A stretch of 64,000 nucleotides of DNA from Planctomycetota bacterium (GTDB lineage: Bacteria; Planctomycetota; Phycisphaerae; WQYP01). The position numbers were made by a program, and so were the translations under genes. The stretch covers positions 80,664 to 144,663 of the forward strand of contig JAKAEB010000001.1 of the NCBI GenBank assembly GCA_021818445.1, given 5' to 3'. Shown piece by piece: positions 27,421 through 35,548 of the stretch. A model generated the notes under the pieces. It did not search any database. It was not told the origin of the DNA and saw only the letters and a list, made by a program, of their open reading frames with translations. Position 1 is the first letter of the stretch. Each line of letters starts with the position of its first letter.

Positions 27421-28698
27421 TTACTTTCGAAGCAAGGCTGCATCCAGCAGATCAATTCGGCACCGTGTAGCCAGGTAAGACGCTGACCGGGCCGATATCG
27501 ACAATGTCCCGGCACCATGCAGAGGCAGTCTTACAAAATGCACTGGCATGCCGGCGTTCAGCACCTTGGACGTGTACACATGATGCCCATCGATGCGTAT
27601 CGAGATATACCCGCGTCCAGTCGCCTTGGCCGAATCATCCATCTGAACTGCAAACAAAAAATACCGGTATTGCCCACCGAGTTGATAGGTGACGCTGCAC
27701 GGTGCCTCCATACCCAATCCATGCGAATAGGTAATTCCATCGACGTGCAACGGGCCTCCCACGGCATTGCGATTCCGCTGCAAGGGCCACGGCTGGCCAA
27801 AAAGTGGCGTTTGTCGATAGGTGTCGGGTTGGACCGATGCCAGCCACGTCACTTTCCCGCCGATCATGTCGATTTCACCGACGGTCGAAATCGGCACCTT
27901 TAATTCCACTCCGGTAATCGTATGAATGCCGAGCAATCCGTTGACAAGTTGGATGGACGTGGCTTTAAGCATGGAACCATTGAAAAGTGTGACGGCAAAT
28001 TTGGTCCCCCCCTTATTTCGCGTTGGCAGGCCACCCAGGACGAGTTTCTCTATGCGCGACCAAGGCGTCCATTCGGTTCCCAGTGCACTGTGCATTTCAA
28101 CACCCCGCGCCCCGGCCGCCGTAAAAGTGCCCTTAATCATGCCGCCGCTCGGAAAATACACCCGGTCATGGGCCGCCGCTCGGTGGGTGTGCAATCCGCG
28201 GCTACTCTTACCGAGTCCGATGGCGTCATTTAGAGGAACGGTTACCAATCCAAAGCTGGTTTCAAGATGAAAATTCTGGCCGTGTGAAGTAATCTTCTGT
28301 CCACAAATCCAGCCGCCATCCTTCAAAAATATTCGCCATTTACTGGTCAAGCCTGGTGAAAACGTCAGGTTGCGTGCCGAAATCAGCCCGGCCATGGACA
28401 CTCTGCCACTCTGACCTGCCCGATTCTTGAAAAGCAATTCGGGGGTGCGGCCTGATTGAATATTGATCAGTTGGATGCCAACAATTTTCGTAAATTGGTT
28501 CCGCCGCGTCAGTCTTGCCAGCAGTAATTGCCAGTCCTCACCCTTCACGCCGTTTATTTCAGTTCGGCCGAGAGCCATCGGTGGAGAAGGCATCAGCGGC
28601 TGGAGGCAAACAACAATTGCCATTATGAGCGCCGCTGAAAAAAACCGCGGCGTTCCTGCGCGTCGTAATAAGCAACAACTGAAAGGGGCGGATGGCAA
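27421..28698 (-). CDS. Secreted NPCBM-domain protein with beta-rich N-terminal repeats
   Basis: The 425-residue protein has an N-terminal hydrophobic segment (about 18-38) and is probably exported. The C-terminal 140 residues match the NPCBM domain, a putative carbohydrate-binding module: VGGPLHVDGITYSHGLGMEA, then QYRYFLFAVQMDDSAKATG and YISIRIDGHHVYTSKV. The middle holds repeated short beta units such as VYFPSGGMIKGTFTAAG and VTLFNGSMLKATSIQLVNG, each ending near an I-x-x-I strand. The start codon is TTG, chosen because TGAGG, overlapping the stop of the upstream gene, lies seven bases before it. It follows the prenyltransferase-repeat gene by nine bases and is clearly in one operon with it. 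Confidence 0.8.
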   Translation of the reverse strand: MPSAPFSCCLLRRAGTPRFFSAALIMAIVVCLQPLMPSPPMALGRTEINGVKGEDWQLLLARLTRRNQFTKIVGIQLINIQSGRTPELLFKNRAGQSGRVSMAGLISARNLTFSPGLTSKWRIFLKDGGWICGQKITSHGQNFHLETSFGLVTVPLNDAIGLGKSSRGLHTHRAAAHDRVYFPSGGMIKGTFTAAGARGVEMHSALGTEWTPWSRIEKLVLGGLPTRNKGGTKFAVTLFNGSMLKATSIQLVNGLLGIHTITGVELKVPISTVGEIDMIGGKVTWLASVQPDTYRQTPLFGQPWPLQRNRNAVGGPLHVDGITYSHGLGMEAPCSVTYQLGGQYRYFLFAVQMDDSAKATGRGYISIRIDGHHVYTSKVLNAGMPVHFVRLPLHGAGTLSISARSASYLATRCRIDLLDAALLRK

Positions 28699-28707
28699 TT
28701 GAAATCC

Positions 28708-29763
28708 TCATTTTTGCAGGATAGGCAGCAGCCGCTTGGGTATTTGCAGAATAATCAGCGCCATGGCGGTGCCATAGCTGCTTCCCGCTCCTCCGACCCA
28801 GGCACCATTAGACTGCTGCCGTGACAATAAATTTTTACTCATCGCTGGCCACCAATGTGCCCACCATTTGCCGCCAGCCAGAAACATAGCCTGCGTGCCA
28901 TAATAATTACCGTAGAAATAATTTCCCTGCATATTCAAAGGTGTTCCGGGCAGGCATCCATTGACATAATTAACGGCCCTTCCAATGACAGAACCCTTAT
29001 AAACGCCAGAGTAGAACAACAACGCCACGCCAGCGGCAGAGCGTGCAAAATCAGAGCCGCTCATACCAAGCATGTAACTGAAACCTCCATCCGGGTTCTG
29101 GAGTCGACGGACAAAACTGATGGCGCTCCGCATCGTCCGGCGCGGCACGCCGATGCCTGCCTGCCGAGCTGCCCTCAGAGCCATCACCTGACAAATGGTC
29201 ACCGATAAATCACCCGGCATCACCACCGGCTGATAGCGCCATCCACCGGCGGAATTCTGGGTATCAACAATTAAGCGGACTGCCTTCTGCAGCTTATTCC
29301 GCAGTCCCGCGGCGTGCGATTCACCGTAAATTTCGGCCAGAAAAAGTGTGGAAAAACCCTGACTGTACATCGGGGTGCCATCGTTCTGTGCGGCAATCAA
29401 ACCGGAATGATGGCAGTGTGCCAGTACATAGTGCAGCGCACGGGAAACATTTCGTCCGTACGGGCCTTGGTTTGGCAGATTTCCCCCGGCCACAAATGCC
29501 AATGCTCCGAGCGAGGTAATCGCCGTGCTGCCGGAATCGAAAGAACCGTTGGAATTCTGCCTTGCCGCCAGCCATTTCAACCCCCGATTTATCGCCGAAT
29601 CAATCTTGGGGTTATATTCATTTTTCAGAGGGCTTGTCTGGCCGGCACGAAAATTTTTCAAATTCGTGGCTGCGGGGCTTGCTGCCACGTCAATGCCTAT
29701 CAACATGGCGGCAATGAAACCCGCCAGAGCACAGGCTGAAGCTACTGACTTATTTGAAACCAT
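28708..29763 (-). CDS. Exported prenyltransferase/squalene-oxidase repeat protein
   Basis: This 351-residue protein carries repeats of the QW type (alpha/alpha toroid) found in squalene-hopene cyclases: RGLKWLAARQNSNGSFDSG, AVRLIVDTQNSAGGWRYQP, SFVRRLQNPDGGFSYMLG and LLSRQQSNGAWVGG. It lacks the cyclase acid motif DxDDTA, so it is not a hopanoid cyclase. An N-terminal signal sequence sends it to the periplasm. The start was set at the ATG with GGAGAG five bases upstream; an earlier codon adds 11 residues. Such exported toroid proteins are common in planctomycetes and their role is unknown. It heads a minus-strand operon with the NPCBM gene. Confidence 0.85.
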   Translation of the reverse strand: MVSNKSVASACALAGFIAAMLIGIDVAASPAATNLKNFRAGQTSPLKNEYNPKIDSAINRGLKWLAARQNSNGSFDSGSTAITSLGALAFVAGGNLPNQGPYGRNVSRALHYVLAHCHHSGLIAAQNDGTPMYSQGFSTLFLAEIYGESHAAGLRNKLQKAVRLIVDTQNSAGGWRYQPVVMPGDLSVTICQVMALRAARQAGIGVPRRTMRSAISFVRRLQNPDGGFSYMLGMSGSDFARSAAGVALLFYSGVYKGSVIGRAVNYVNGCLPGTPLNMQGNYFYGNYYGTQAMFLAGGKWWAHWWPAMSKNLLSRQQSNGAWVGGAGSSYGTAMALIILQIPKRLLPILQK

Positions 29764-29966
29764 AAGCTCTCCGTTGCCAACGAATATCGGCGGCACGCAT
29801 GATACCTTTTATCTTAACGTGAAAGAAGCGGTGTGGCGAACGCTTAACTCACCAAACTGCCTGCCTTTTTGCCGGTCGACCCGATCGCCAACGCATGGCC
29901 ACGCCAGAACTGCGTTTGGTTGGGCTTAGCGCCAAGCAGAAATTACTGTAACATATCAAGTCTATT

Positions 29967-30050
29967 GCCGGAGTGGCGGAACTGGCAGACGCGCCGGATT
30001 CAAAATCCGGTTCTCGCAAGAGAGTGTGGGTTCGATTCCCTCCTCCGGCA
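29967..30050 (+). tRNA. tRNA-Leu (anticodon CAA)
   Basis: The acceptor arm GCCGGAG pairs with CTCCGGC, followed by discriminator A; CCA is not encoded. The anticodon stem CCGGA/TCCGG encloses the loop TTCAAAA, giving anticodon CAA. The T arm has GTGGGTTCGATTCCC, with the GTTCGA-type loop. The long variable arm TTCTCGCAAGAGAG marks a class II tRNA, as expected for leucine. The length is 84 bases. It decodes UUG. Confidence 0.95.
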
Positions 30051-30179
30051 TGATTGGGTTAGCAGCAAATTGTTTACTTCGGGCTTTGTTGGGGCTTCGG
30101 CATAAACTGGCCGTATCGCTTGAAGACGCCCGTGGCGGCGCAATGTTTGATTTTAATGGTGGTTTGTCGGCGATAAAAA

Positions 30180-31217
30180 ATGATTAATAATCGTAAATTG
30201 ATTGCCCTGATTCCAACCGTGCTTTTAGCTGCATGGCTGGCAACCGGGTGTTACGCCATCACACCTTTTGGGGAGCGACCGTCAGCAAATCTTCAGCCCA
30301 GGCAGATTCTCGCCGAACTGGGGGCACAGCCCATCCATGTACATGACCCATCACCCCTGATCCGATGCGGAAAACAATACTGGGTCTTTTCAACGGGTTG
30401 GGGGGTTATCAGTTACTACTCCTACGACCTGCATCATTGGCGCTTTGGGCCAAGGGTGTTTCATCGTTTGCCCCGATGGTTTCAAAAATATGTTCCAGCC
30501 AATCATGGCTTTCTATGGGCACCCGATGTTATTTATTTTCACAACCGCTACTGGCTTTACTATGCGGTTTCAACTTTTGGTGCTCACGTCTCTGCGATTG
30601 GACTTGCCTCCAATCGCACACTCGATCCGCTTGATCCACTTTACCACTGGAAAGATTGTGGGATAGTTATCTCATCGAACCAGGCCACCAGTTTTAACGC
30701 GATCGATCCGAGTGTGATTCGAACCCCGAACGGAAAGATGTGGATGTCATTTGGGTCTTTTTTTTCCGGCATCAAACTGGTGCAACTCAATGCCCGCACG
30801 GGACGCCTGCTCCATCCGCGCCACCCGCACATATACTCCCTGGCGAAACACCACACGATTGAGGCGTCAGAACTGTATCACCATGGCCACTGGTATTACC
30901 TTTTTCTTAACTGGGGCTACTGCTGCAGAGGCGTTCACAGCACGTACAATATCCGCGTCGGACGCAGCCGCCGCATCACCGGTCCTTATCGCGATCGACG
31001 TGGCCGGGAGATGATGCAAGGTGGCGGATCCCTGTTCTTAGGTTCCATCGGACCCTTCATCGGACCTGGACAGTCGGGCATTTTTGACGACCACGGAAAA
31101 TATCTTTTTACGTGCCATTTCTATAATGGCCTTCGCGATGGATTGTCACAATTGGCCGTCATGCGTTTGGCTTTCGGATCATCCGGATGGCCTGAACTCA
31201 TTTTGAATCACCCGTGA
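30180..31217 (+). CDS. Glycoside hydrolase family 43 lipoprotein (arabinanase-like)
   Basis: A 345-residue five-bladed beta-propeller glycosidase. The catalytic acids of GH43 are visible: base Asp56 in VHDPSPL, pKa-modulating Asp176 in NAIDPSVI and acid Glu228 in TIEASELY. The subgroup looks like endo-1,5-alpha-L-arabinanase (WAPDVIYFHNRYWLYYAVSTFG is typical), so the substrate is likely plant arabinan. The N-terminus has a lipoprotein signal with LATGC. It is the only polysaccharide lyase/hydrolase of its kind in this stretch, with no transporter or regulator next to it. It starts 129 bp after the tRNA and lacks a clear ribosome-binding site. Confidence 0.86.
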   Translation: MINNRKLIALIPTVLLAAWLATGCYAITPFGERPSANLQPRQILAELGAQPIHVHDPSPLIRCGKQYWVFSTGWGVISYYSYDLHHWRFGPRVFHRLPRWFQKYVPANHGFLWAPDVIYFHNRYWLYYAVSTFGAHVSAIGLASNRTLDPLDPLYHWKDCGIVISSNQATSFNAIDPSVIRTPNGKMWMSFGSFFSGIKLVQLNARTGRLLHPRHPHIYSLAKHHTIEASELYHHGHWYYLFLNWGYCCRGVHSTYNIRVGRSRRITGPYRDRRGREMMQGGGSLFLGSIGPFIGPGQSGIFDDHGKYLFTCHFYNGLRDGLSQLAVMRLAFGSSGWPELILNHP

Positions 31218-31489
31218 GATTATGTCGCCGTTTTCCAGCGTGGCGTCCTGTCGCGGAACCCTGAATTGTCGCCGGCGATTTGTAGTTTCGTTTCGAGGTG
31301 CAGGCGTAGCGAATAGTAACAGCCGAGATTCGGCCAAGTGTCAAAGCTGCGTGGCTTGTTAATTTCGGTGAAACACTGATCTGGGGCGTAAATAGCAGAT
31401 AAGCCCATTTGCCCATGTTCGGAAATTGAAGATAATCAAATAAGTAGTTGAAATTGGAACTGGCGGCTTACAAGGACAAGGCAAGACCA

Positions 31490-32008
31490 ATGAGTGCTAT
31501 CCAAACGGGTAAGTCAACGGTTCCACCATTCGGGAGGCTTCAATTTTCGCATTCCCGGCTGGCCACGCGCAGCCCATATTTCCGTTTGCTGAGCTTTGTC
31601 GCAGCCGTTCCTACCGGTGCCATCTGGCTTATTGGCAGTTGGCTTAATCCCAACTCCGGTCCGTTGGGCATTGAGCGTCAGTTGGGCACACCACGTTGCG
31701 GCTTTTACGCCAAATATGGAATTCCTTGCCCCACCTGTGGATGGACGACCGCAGTTAGCCATCTTTATCACGGCCAGATTTTCCAGGCTTTTATCACGCA
31801 GCCAGCCGGTGCCATTTTTGGACTGGTGATGCTTTTGAGCTTTTCTGTTTTTCTCGGCGGTTTTTTAACGGGTGTTTGGTTAGGACCCGATCCCGATTGG
31901 TTGGTTGCCAAGCGTTATGGACTACTTGGCTGGTGCGTATTGATTTTGGCGTTATCTTGGGGATATAAGGTTTGGGCGGTACACTGTTGGCCAGCGACGA
32001 TGCAGTGA
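31490..32008 (+). CDS. DUF2752 membrane protein
   Basis: The protein has the DUF2752 signature RCGFYAKYGIPCPTCGWTTA, with paired cysteines spaced as in the family, followed by the HLYHGQIFQAFITQPAG loop and two hydrophobic segments (roughly 100-130 and 145-165). A first membrane segment lies near residue 35-55. Its function is unknown; members are small inner-membrane proteins. The start at MSAIQTGK was preferred to an earlier in-frame codon because the extra 14 residues are basic and polar and unlike the family. It follows the GH43 gene by 272 bp, an interval with no gene. Confidence 0.72.
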   Translation: MSAIQTGKSTVPPFGRLQFSHSRLATRSPYFRLLSFVAAVPTGAIWLIGSWLNPNSGPLGIERQLGTPRCGFYAKYGIPCPTCGWTTAVSHLYHGQIFQAFITQPAGAIFGLVMLLSFSVFLGGFLTGVWLGPDPDWLVAKRYGLLGWCVLILALSWGYKVWAVHCWPATMQ

Positions 32009-32193
32009 ATTCGCCGCCACTGAAAAAGCCTGCCGGAATCGGACGGATCCGCGTGGAATTGGGCCGAGATGGTCTGACAGATTCATGGCAATGAGTTGGT
32101 TTCAGTCATCAACGTCGAAGTAGTGATGAATCCGCAATGTGAGCGGCAGTGGATTGCGGACTGGTTTTATTTGCGGAAGATGCGGAGCGCTGA

Positions 32194-32844
32194 ATGCGTA
32201 TAACTCAATGGTGGCCTCGGATAATGAATCGCGGTCTGCTGGTGTTGGCGCTTCTGCTTCCGGTGGCACTGGGGGGGTGCGGCTTTTTCGGCGGCGTCTA
32301 TTCCGATGTAGCTGGTCAGCCGGTAGCGGCGCAGTACACCGGTATGAAGAAAAAAAGTGTTTTGATACTGGTCTATACGGACAGTTCGACGGGGTTTATT
32401 TATCCGCAGGCACGGAAAGAAGTTTCGTCGTTCGTCGCCTATGAATTGCGAAAGCACTTGCCCAAAAGCAAATTGCTGCCCTCCGCCGAGGTCATCCATT
32501 ACCAGGATTCTACCCCGGGATGGGATGCCTTGCCGGTAAAAACCATCGGCAGGCATTTCGGTGTGGATCGCGTACTTTACATTGAAGTTATAAAGTTTCA
32601 TACACATTCGCAAGGGGGACGCAACCTGATGCAGGGGCATATTGAAGCCCACGTGGCAGTGTACGATACGCACCTGCCGGGAGATGGTCGAGTGTTTTCA
32701 ACCCTGATCAACACGCTCTGGCCCAAATCCGGGCCGGAACCGGTCTTTCACACCGATAGCAGCGCAGTACTTTACAATACGCTTCAACGCTTCGGCAGAT
32801 CGGTGGTCAGATGTTTTTATCCATGGACGGCGCATCCCGAATGA
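32194..32844 (+). CDS. Lipoprotein of unknown function (first of a coupled pair)
   Basis: A 216-residue protein with a lipoprotein signal (VALGGC, Cys near 29). The mature part looks alpha/beta: KSVLILVYTD, then a helix with EVSSFVAYELRKHL, then VDRVLYIEVIKF. This layout is reminiscent of the N-terminal fold of TolB/CsgG-related periplasmic proteins, but I see no diagnostic motif. GGAG lies six bases before the ATG. Its stop overlaps the start of the next gene as ATGA, so the two are translationally coupled. The second gene is similar in plan, suggesting that the two arose by duplication. They lie just upstream of a pair of ABC exporter genes and could serve the same system. Confidence 0.65.
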   Translation: MRITQWWPRIMNRGLLVLALLLPVALGGCGFFGGVYSDVAGQPVAAQYTGMKKKSVLILVYTDSSTGFIYPQARKEVSSFVAYELRKHLPKSKLLPSAEVIHYQDSTPGWDALPVKTIGRHFGVDRVLYIEVIKFHTHSQGGRNLMQGHIEAHVAVYDTHLPGDGRVFSTLINTLWPKSGPEPVFHTDSSAVLYNTLQRFGRSVVRCFYPWTAHPE

Positions 32845-33506
32845 TTAATAAATATTGCCAACTCAAATCAGTATCCGGTGTGGTCCTTGCACTTCTGTTT
32901 TTTTGCTGCAGCGGATGTCAGTTGGAATACCTGCTGGCAGGCAACGGTATCAGTGAAAGTGTTTATCACATCAAAAGCAAAGATCGGGTGCTGGTGCTGG
33001 TTGATTCCTCATCGATAAGTCCGCTGAGTATCCATGCCATGTCGCAGCTCATCACCGCCACCAATCAAGACCTCTATCGTGCGGGTGTGACCAAGCGGTT
33101 GGTGCCGGCCTACCGCCTCATCGCCTTGATGAAAAACCATCCGGTTACCTATCGGGAGATGGGCATCGCTGATATTGCCAAGGCCCTCAAGGCTAACATC
33201 GTCCTTTATGTCTATATTGAGAGGTTTCGTAATCGATTGCTCAGTGCCAAACAGATTACGGAGGGTGACGCTCAGGCCTACGTAAAACTCGTCAGCGAAT
33301 CGGGAAAACGCCTCTGGCCCAGGACGGCCGCTCCCGGCGAATTGGTAACGGCGAAAGTACCCCCAAACTTAGCCATGACCCAGACGCATACCGCCGTGGA
33401 AGATTCCCTTCTGTCTCAGATTGCCAATACAACTGCGGGTTTCCTCCACACCCACGGTAAGAGCTACACGCCGTCGCACAGTTCACAAATGTCCGCGCCT
33501 AATTGA
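32841..33506 (+). CDS. Lipoprotein of unknown function (second of a coupled pair)
   Basis: A 221-residue lipoprotein (lipobox FCCSGC). The fold plan repeats that of the upstream protein: DRVLVLVDSS, a helix with HAMSQLITATNQDLY, then AKALKANIVLYVYIERF. The start at MINKYCQLK overlaps the preceding stop in an ATGA arrangement; a longer in-frame version would remove the signal peptide from the N-terminus. Between its stop and the first ABC exporter lies a gap of 122 bp holding a palindrome, so co-transcription is possible but not certain. Function unknown; an envelope partner of the exporter is one hypothesis. Confidence 0.62.
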   Translation: MINKYCQLKSVSGVVLALLFFCCSGCQLEYLLAGNGISESVYHIKSKDRVLVLVDSSSISPLSIHAMSQLITATNQDLYRAGVTKRLVPAYRLIALMKNHPVTYREMGIADIAKALKANIVLYVYIERFRNRLLSAKQITEGDAQAYVKLVSESGKRLWPRTAAPGELVTAKVPPNLAMTQTHTAVEDSLLSQIANTTAGFLHTHGKSYTPSHSSQMSAPN

Positions 33507-33570
33507 TGACAATTGGGCGCACTCGTCGCTCGCAGGAGGCAGAGCAGCGATGGCAGACGCATATAACTTT

Positions 33571-33588
33571 TGCTGATGGGCATCAGCA
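33571..33588. repeat. Palindrome before the ABC exporter genes
   Basis: TGCTGATG and CATCAGCA flank two G residues. The exact symmetry suits an operator for a dimeric regulator or a small hairpin. It lies about 40 bases before the first ABC gene. Confidence 0.35.
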
Positions 33589-33628
33589 GGTCAGGTACTG
33601 AACTTCAACATTCACGGTCAGCAGCAAT

Positions 33629-35548
33629 ATGGACAGCCAATCCGACAACAATCCGCCGTCTGCAACCAGCCGACTTAGGCACCTCGATCGCATGACCAAT
33701 TTTCAACTGGTGCGTGAGATGACGCAATTTGTCAAGCCAGTGAGATATACGGCCGCTGTGGCGTGCGTGCTGGTCGGCCTGGCGGTTTTTCTGGAAATTT
33801 TCGGTGTCAATTTAACTCGTGTTATCATCAATACCCTCAGCCACCTGTCGCCTCATGGTCCGCTCGCCCCGTCACGCGGTCATTTTCATCTCAAGCCCAT
33901 GGCTCACCACCAGTCGATGGCCAATGCAACCACTTTCCACGCCATTGTGTGGCTGTTGGTTCTGCTCGCCGCGACGACCATTCTCCTGGCGATAACCAAT
34001 TTGTTTCGCTCTCTGGCCAATACTAAACTCAGCATGGACATGGTCTATTTCATGCGGTCACAGGCATATGACAAATTGCAGCATCTCGGCTTTGGTTTTC
34101 ATGATCGACATTCAACGGGGCAGATCATCAACCGCGCACTTTCTGATCTGCACAATATTCGCTTTTTTATGAACCTCTCACTTGTATCGGCCGCAGAAAT
34201 CGTCGGCTACGTCATTGGCTACAATCTACTGGTGGCGGCTATCAACCCATGGATGGGCCTTGCGGCACTGCTGCCGATTCCGTTTTGGATTCTTTACATA
34301 CGCTATTTCGGGCGGCGCATGCAGCCGATTCAAAAATCACTCATGGACACCGGCGATCAGATGGTCAGCGTTTACAGTGAAGCGGTGGCCGGCGTGCACG
34401 TGGTCAAGGCGTTCGCGACTGAACGAATGGAAATTAGTAAATATCAGGAGAAGACCGATCGCCTGTTTGATCAGACCATGCAGACGGTAGGTATGTGGGC
34501 CGCATTTGTCCCCACCATTCGAGGTATTGCCACCATCGCCAACCTTTTATTGTTTTTTATTGGTGGCGTCCTGGCTGTGCATGGGGTGCTTTTTGCCGGT
34601 GATATTTTTGTCTTCGGCATAGCGATGGGGGCCATTCTGTCGCGATTACAGCAGATCAATCAAATATCGAATCAATATCAGACGGCGATTGTTTCGGCCC
34701 GGCGATTTTTTGAGATTATCTATGCCGATCCATCAGTAACTGATACCCCCGGATCACCGGAACTGCCAGCCGGGAGGGGAGACGTTGAGTTTCGCGCTGT
34801 CACGTTTGGATATAAGCCCGAAAATCCGGTATTGCAGGATGTATCTTTCACGGCAAGGGCCGGATCGATGGTGGCACTTGTTGGTCCGACCGGTGCCGGC
34901 AAGACCACTCTGATGCAACTTCTCGCCCGCTTTTACGACCCGCAACGCGGGGCTATCTTCATAGACGGTGCCGATATTCGGCATGTCTCTCTCGGCAGCC
35001 TGCGCCGTAACGTCAGCGTGGTTTTTCAGGAGACGTTCCTGTTTTCAGATACGGTCGCCGCCAATATCCGATATGCCAACCCCAACGCTCCAATGGAGTT
35101 GGTACGGCGCGCAGCGCGGCTGTCGCAGGCCGAAGAATTTATCAATCAGATGCCCGACGGATACGATACTATCCTTGGTGAGCGGGGCATGACGTTATCT
35201 GGTGGGCAAAAACAGCGTATTGCCATCGCACGCGCCATTTTGGCCGATCCGCGCATCCTGATTCTCGATGATGCTCTCGCCGCCATTGATCCGGGCACCG
35301 AAGCCCTGATCCGCCAAAGCCTGCGTGAACTGCTGCGCAATCGGACGCTTTTTGTGATTGCCCATCGCCTCAGCACCGTCAAAGCCGCTGATCAGGTGCT
35401 GGTATTGGAAAACGGTTTTATCACCCAGAGCGGCACGCATGAGCAACTGCTGGCGCAGTCGGGACACTACCGCGACATTGCCCGCATTCAACTCATGGGA
35501 TTTGAATCATCCCTGATTGAAAAGCCCACCGTCGAGGTGCATCCATGA
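33629..35548 (+). CDS. ABC exporter half-transporter (degenerate Walker B Glu)
   Basis: A 639-residue type IV ABC exporter with six membrane helices and a C-terminal nucleotide-binding domain. Walker A is GPTGAGKT (419-426), the signature LSGGQ (523-527) is canonical and the H-loop is IAHRLST. The catalytic Glu after Walker B is replaced by Asp548 (LILDDALAAID). In heterodimeric exporters such as TM287/288 or BmrCD one subunit carries this change, so this is the degenerate-site half. The next gene overlaps it by four bases (ATGA) and encodes the partner. Between membrane helices there is a His-rich loop of about 40 residues near 90-115. Substrate unknown; lipid or drug export is usual for the family. 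Confidence 0.88.
   Translation: MDSQSDNNPPSATSRLRHLDRMTNFQLVREMTQFVKPVRYTAAVACVLVGLAVFLEIFGVNLTRVIINTLSHLSPHGPLAPSRGHFHLKPMAHHQSMANATTFHAIVWLLVLLAATTILLAITNLFRSLANTKLSMDMVYFMRSQAYDKLQHLGFGFHDRHSTGQIINRALSDLHNIRFFMNLSLVSAAEIVGYVIGYNLLVAAINPWMGLAALLPIPFWILYIRYFGRRMQPIQKSLMDTGDQMVSVYSEAVAGVHVVKAFATERMEISKYQEKTDRLFDQTMQTVGMWAAFVPTIRGIATIANLLLFFIGGVLAVHGVLFAGDIFVFGIAMGAILSRLQQINQISNQYQTAIVSARRFFEIIYADPSVTDTPGSPELPAGRGDVEFRAVTFGYKPENPVLQDVSFTARAGSMVALVGPTGAGKTTLMQLLARFYDPQRGAIFIDGADIRHVSLGSLRRNVSVVFQETFLFSDTVAANIRYANPNAPMELVRRAARLSQAEEFINQMPDGYDTILGERGMTLSGGQKQRIAIARAILADPRILILDDALAAIDPGTEALIRQSLRELLRNRTLFVIAHRLSTVKAADQVLVLENGFITQSGTHEQLLAQSGHYRDIARIQLMGFESSLIEKPTVEVHP

Noticed and set aside
28708-29763. 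Squalene-hopene cyclase
   Set aside because: The repeats resemble those of the cyclase, but the protein is half the usual length, is exported, and lacks the DxDDTA acid motif.
31218-31489. Minus-strand small gene between GH43 and DUF2752
   Set aside because: A 72-residue frame exists, but it is basic and shows no motif, ribosome-binding site or hydrophobic pattern.
32085-32105. Sigma-54 type promoter before the coupled lipoproteins
   Set aside because: TGGCAATGAGTTGG resembles a -24/-12 site, but the spacing between the GG and GC elements is wrong and the final GC is missing.
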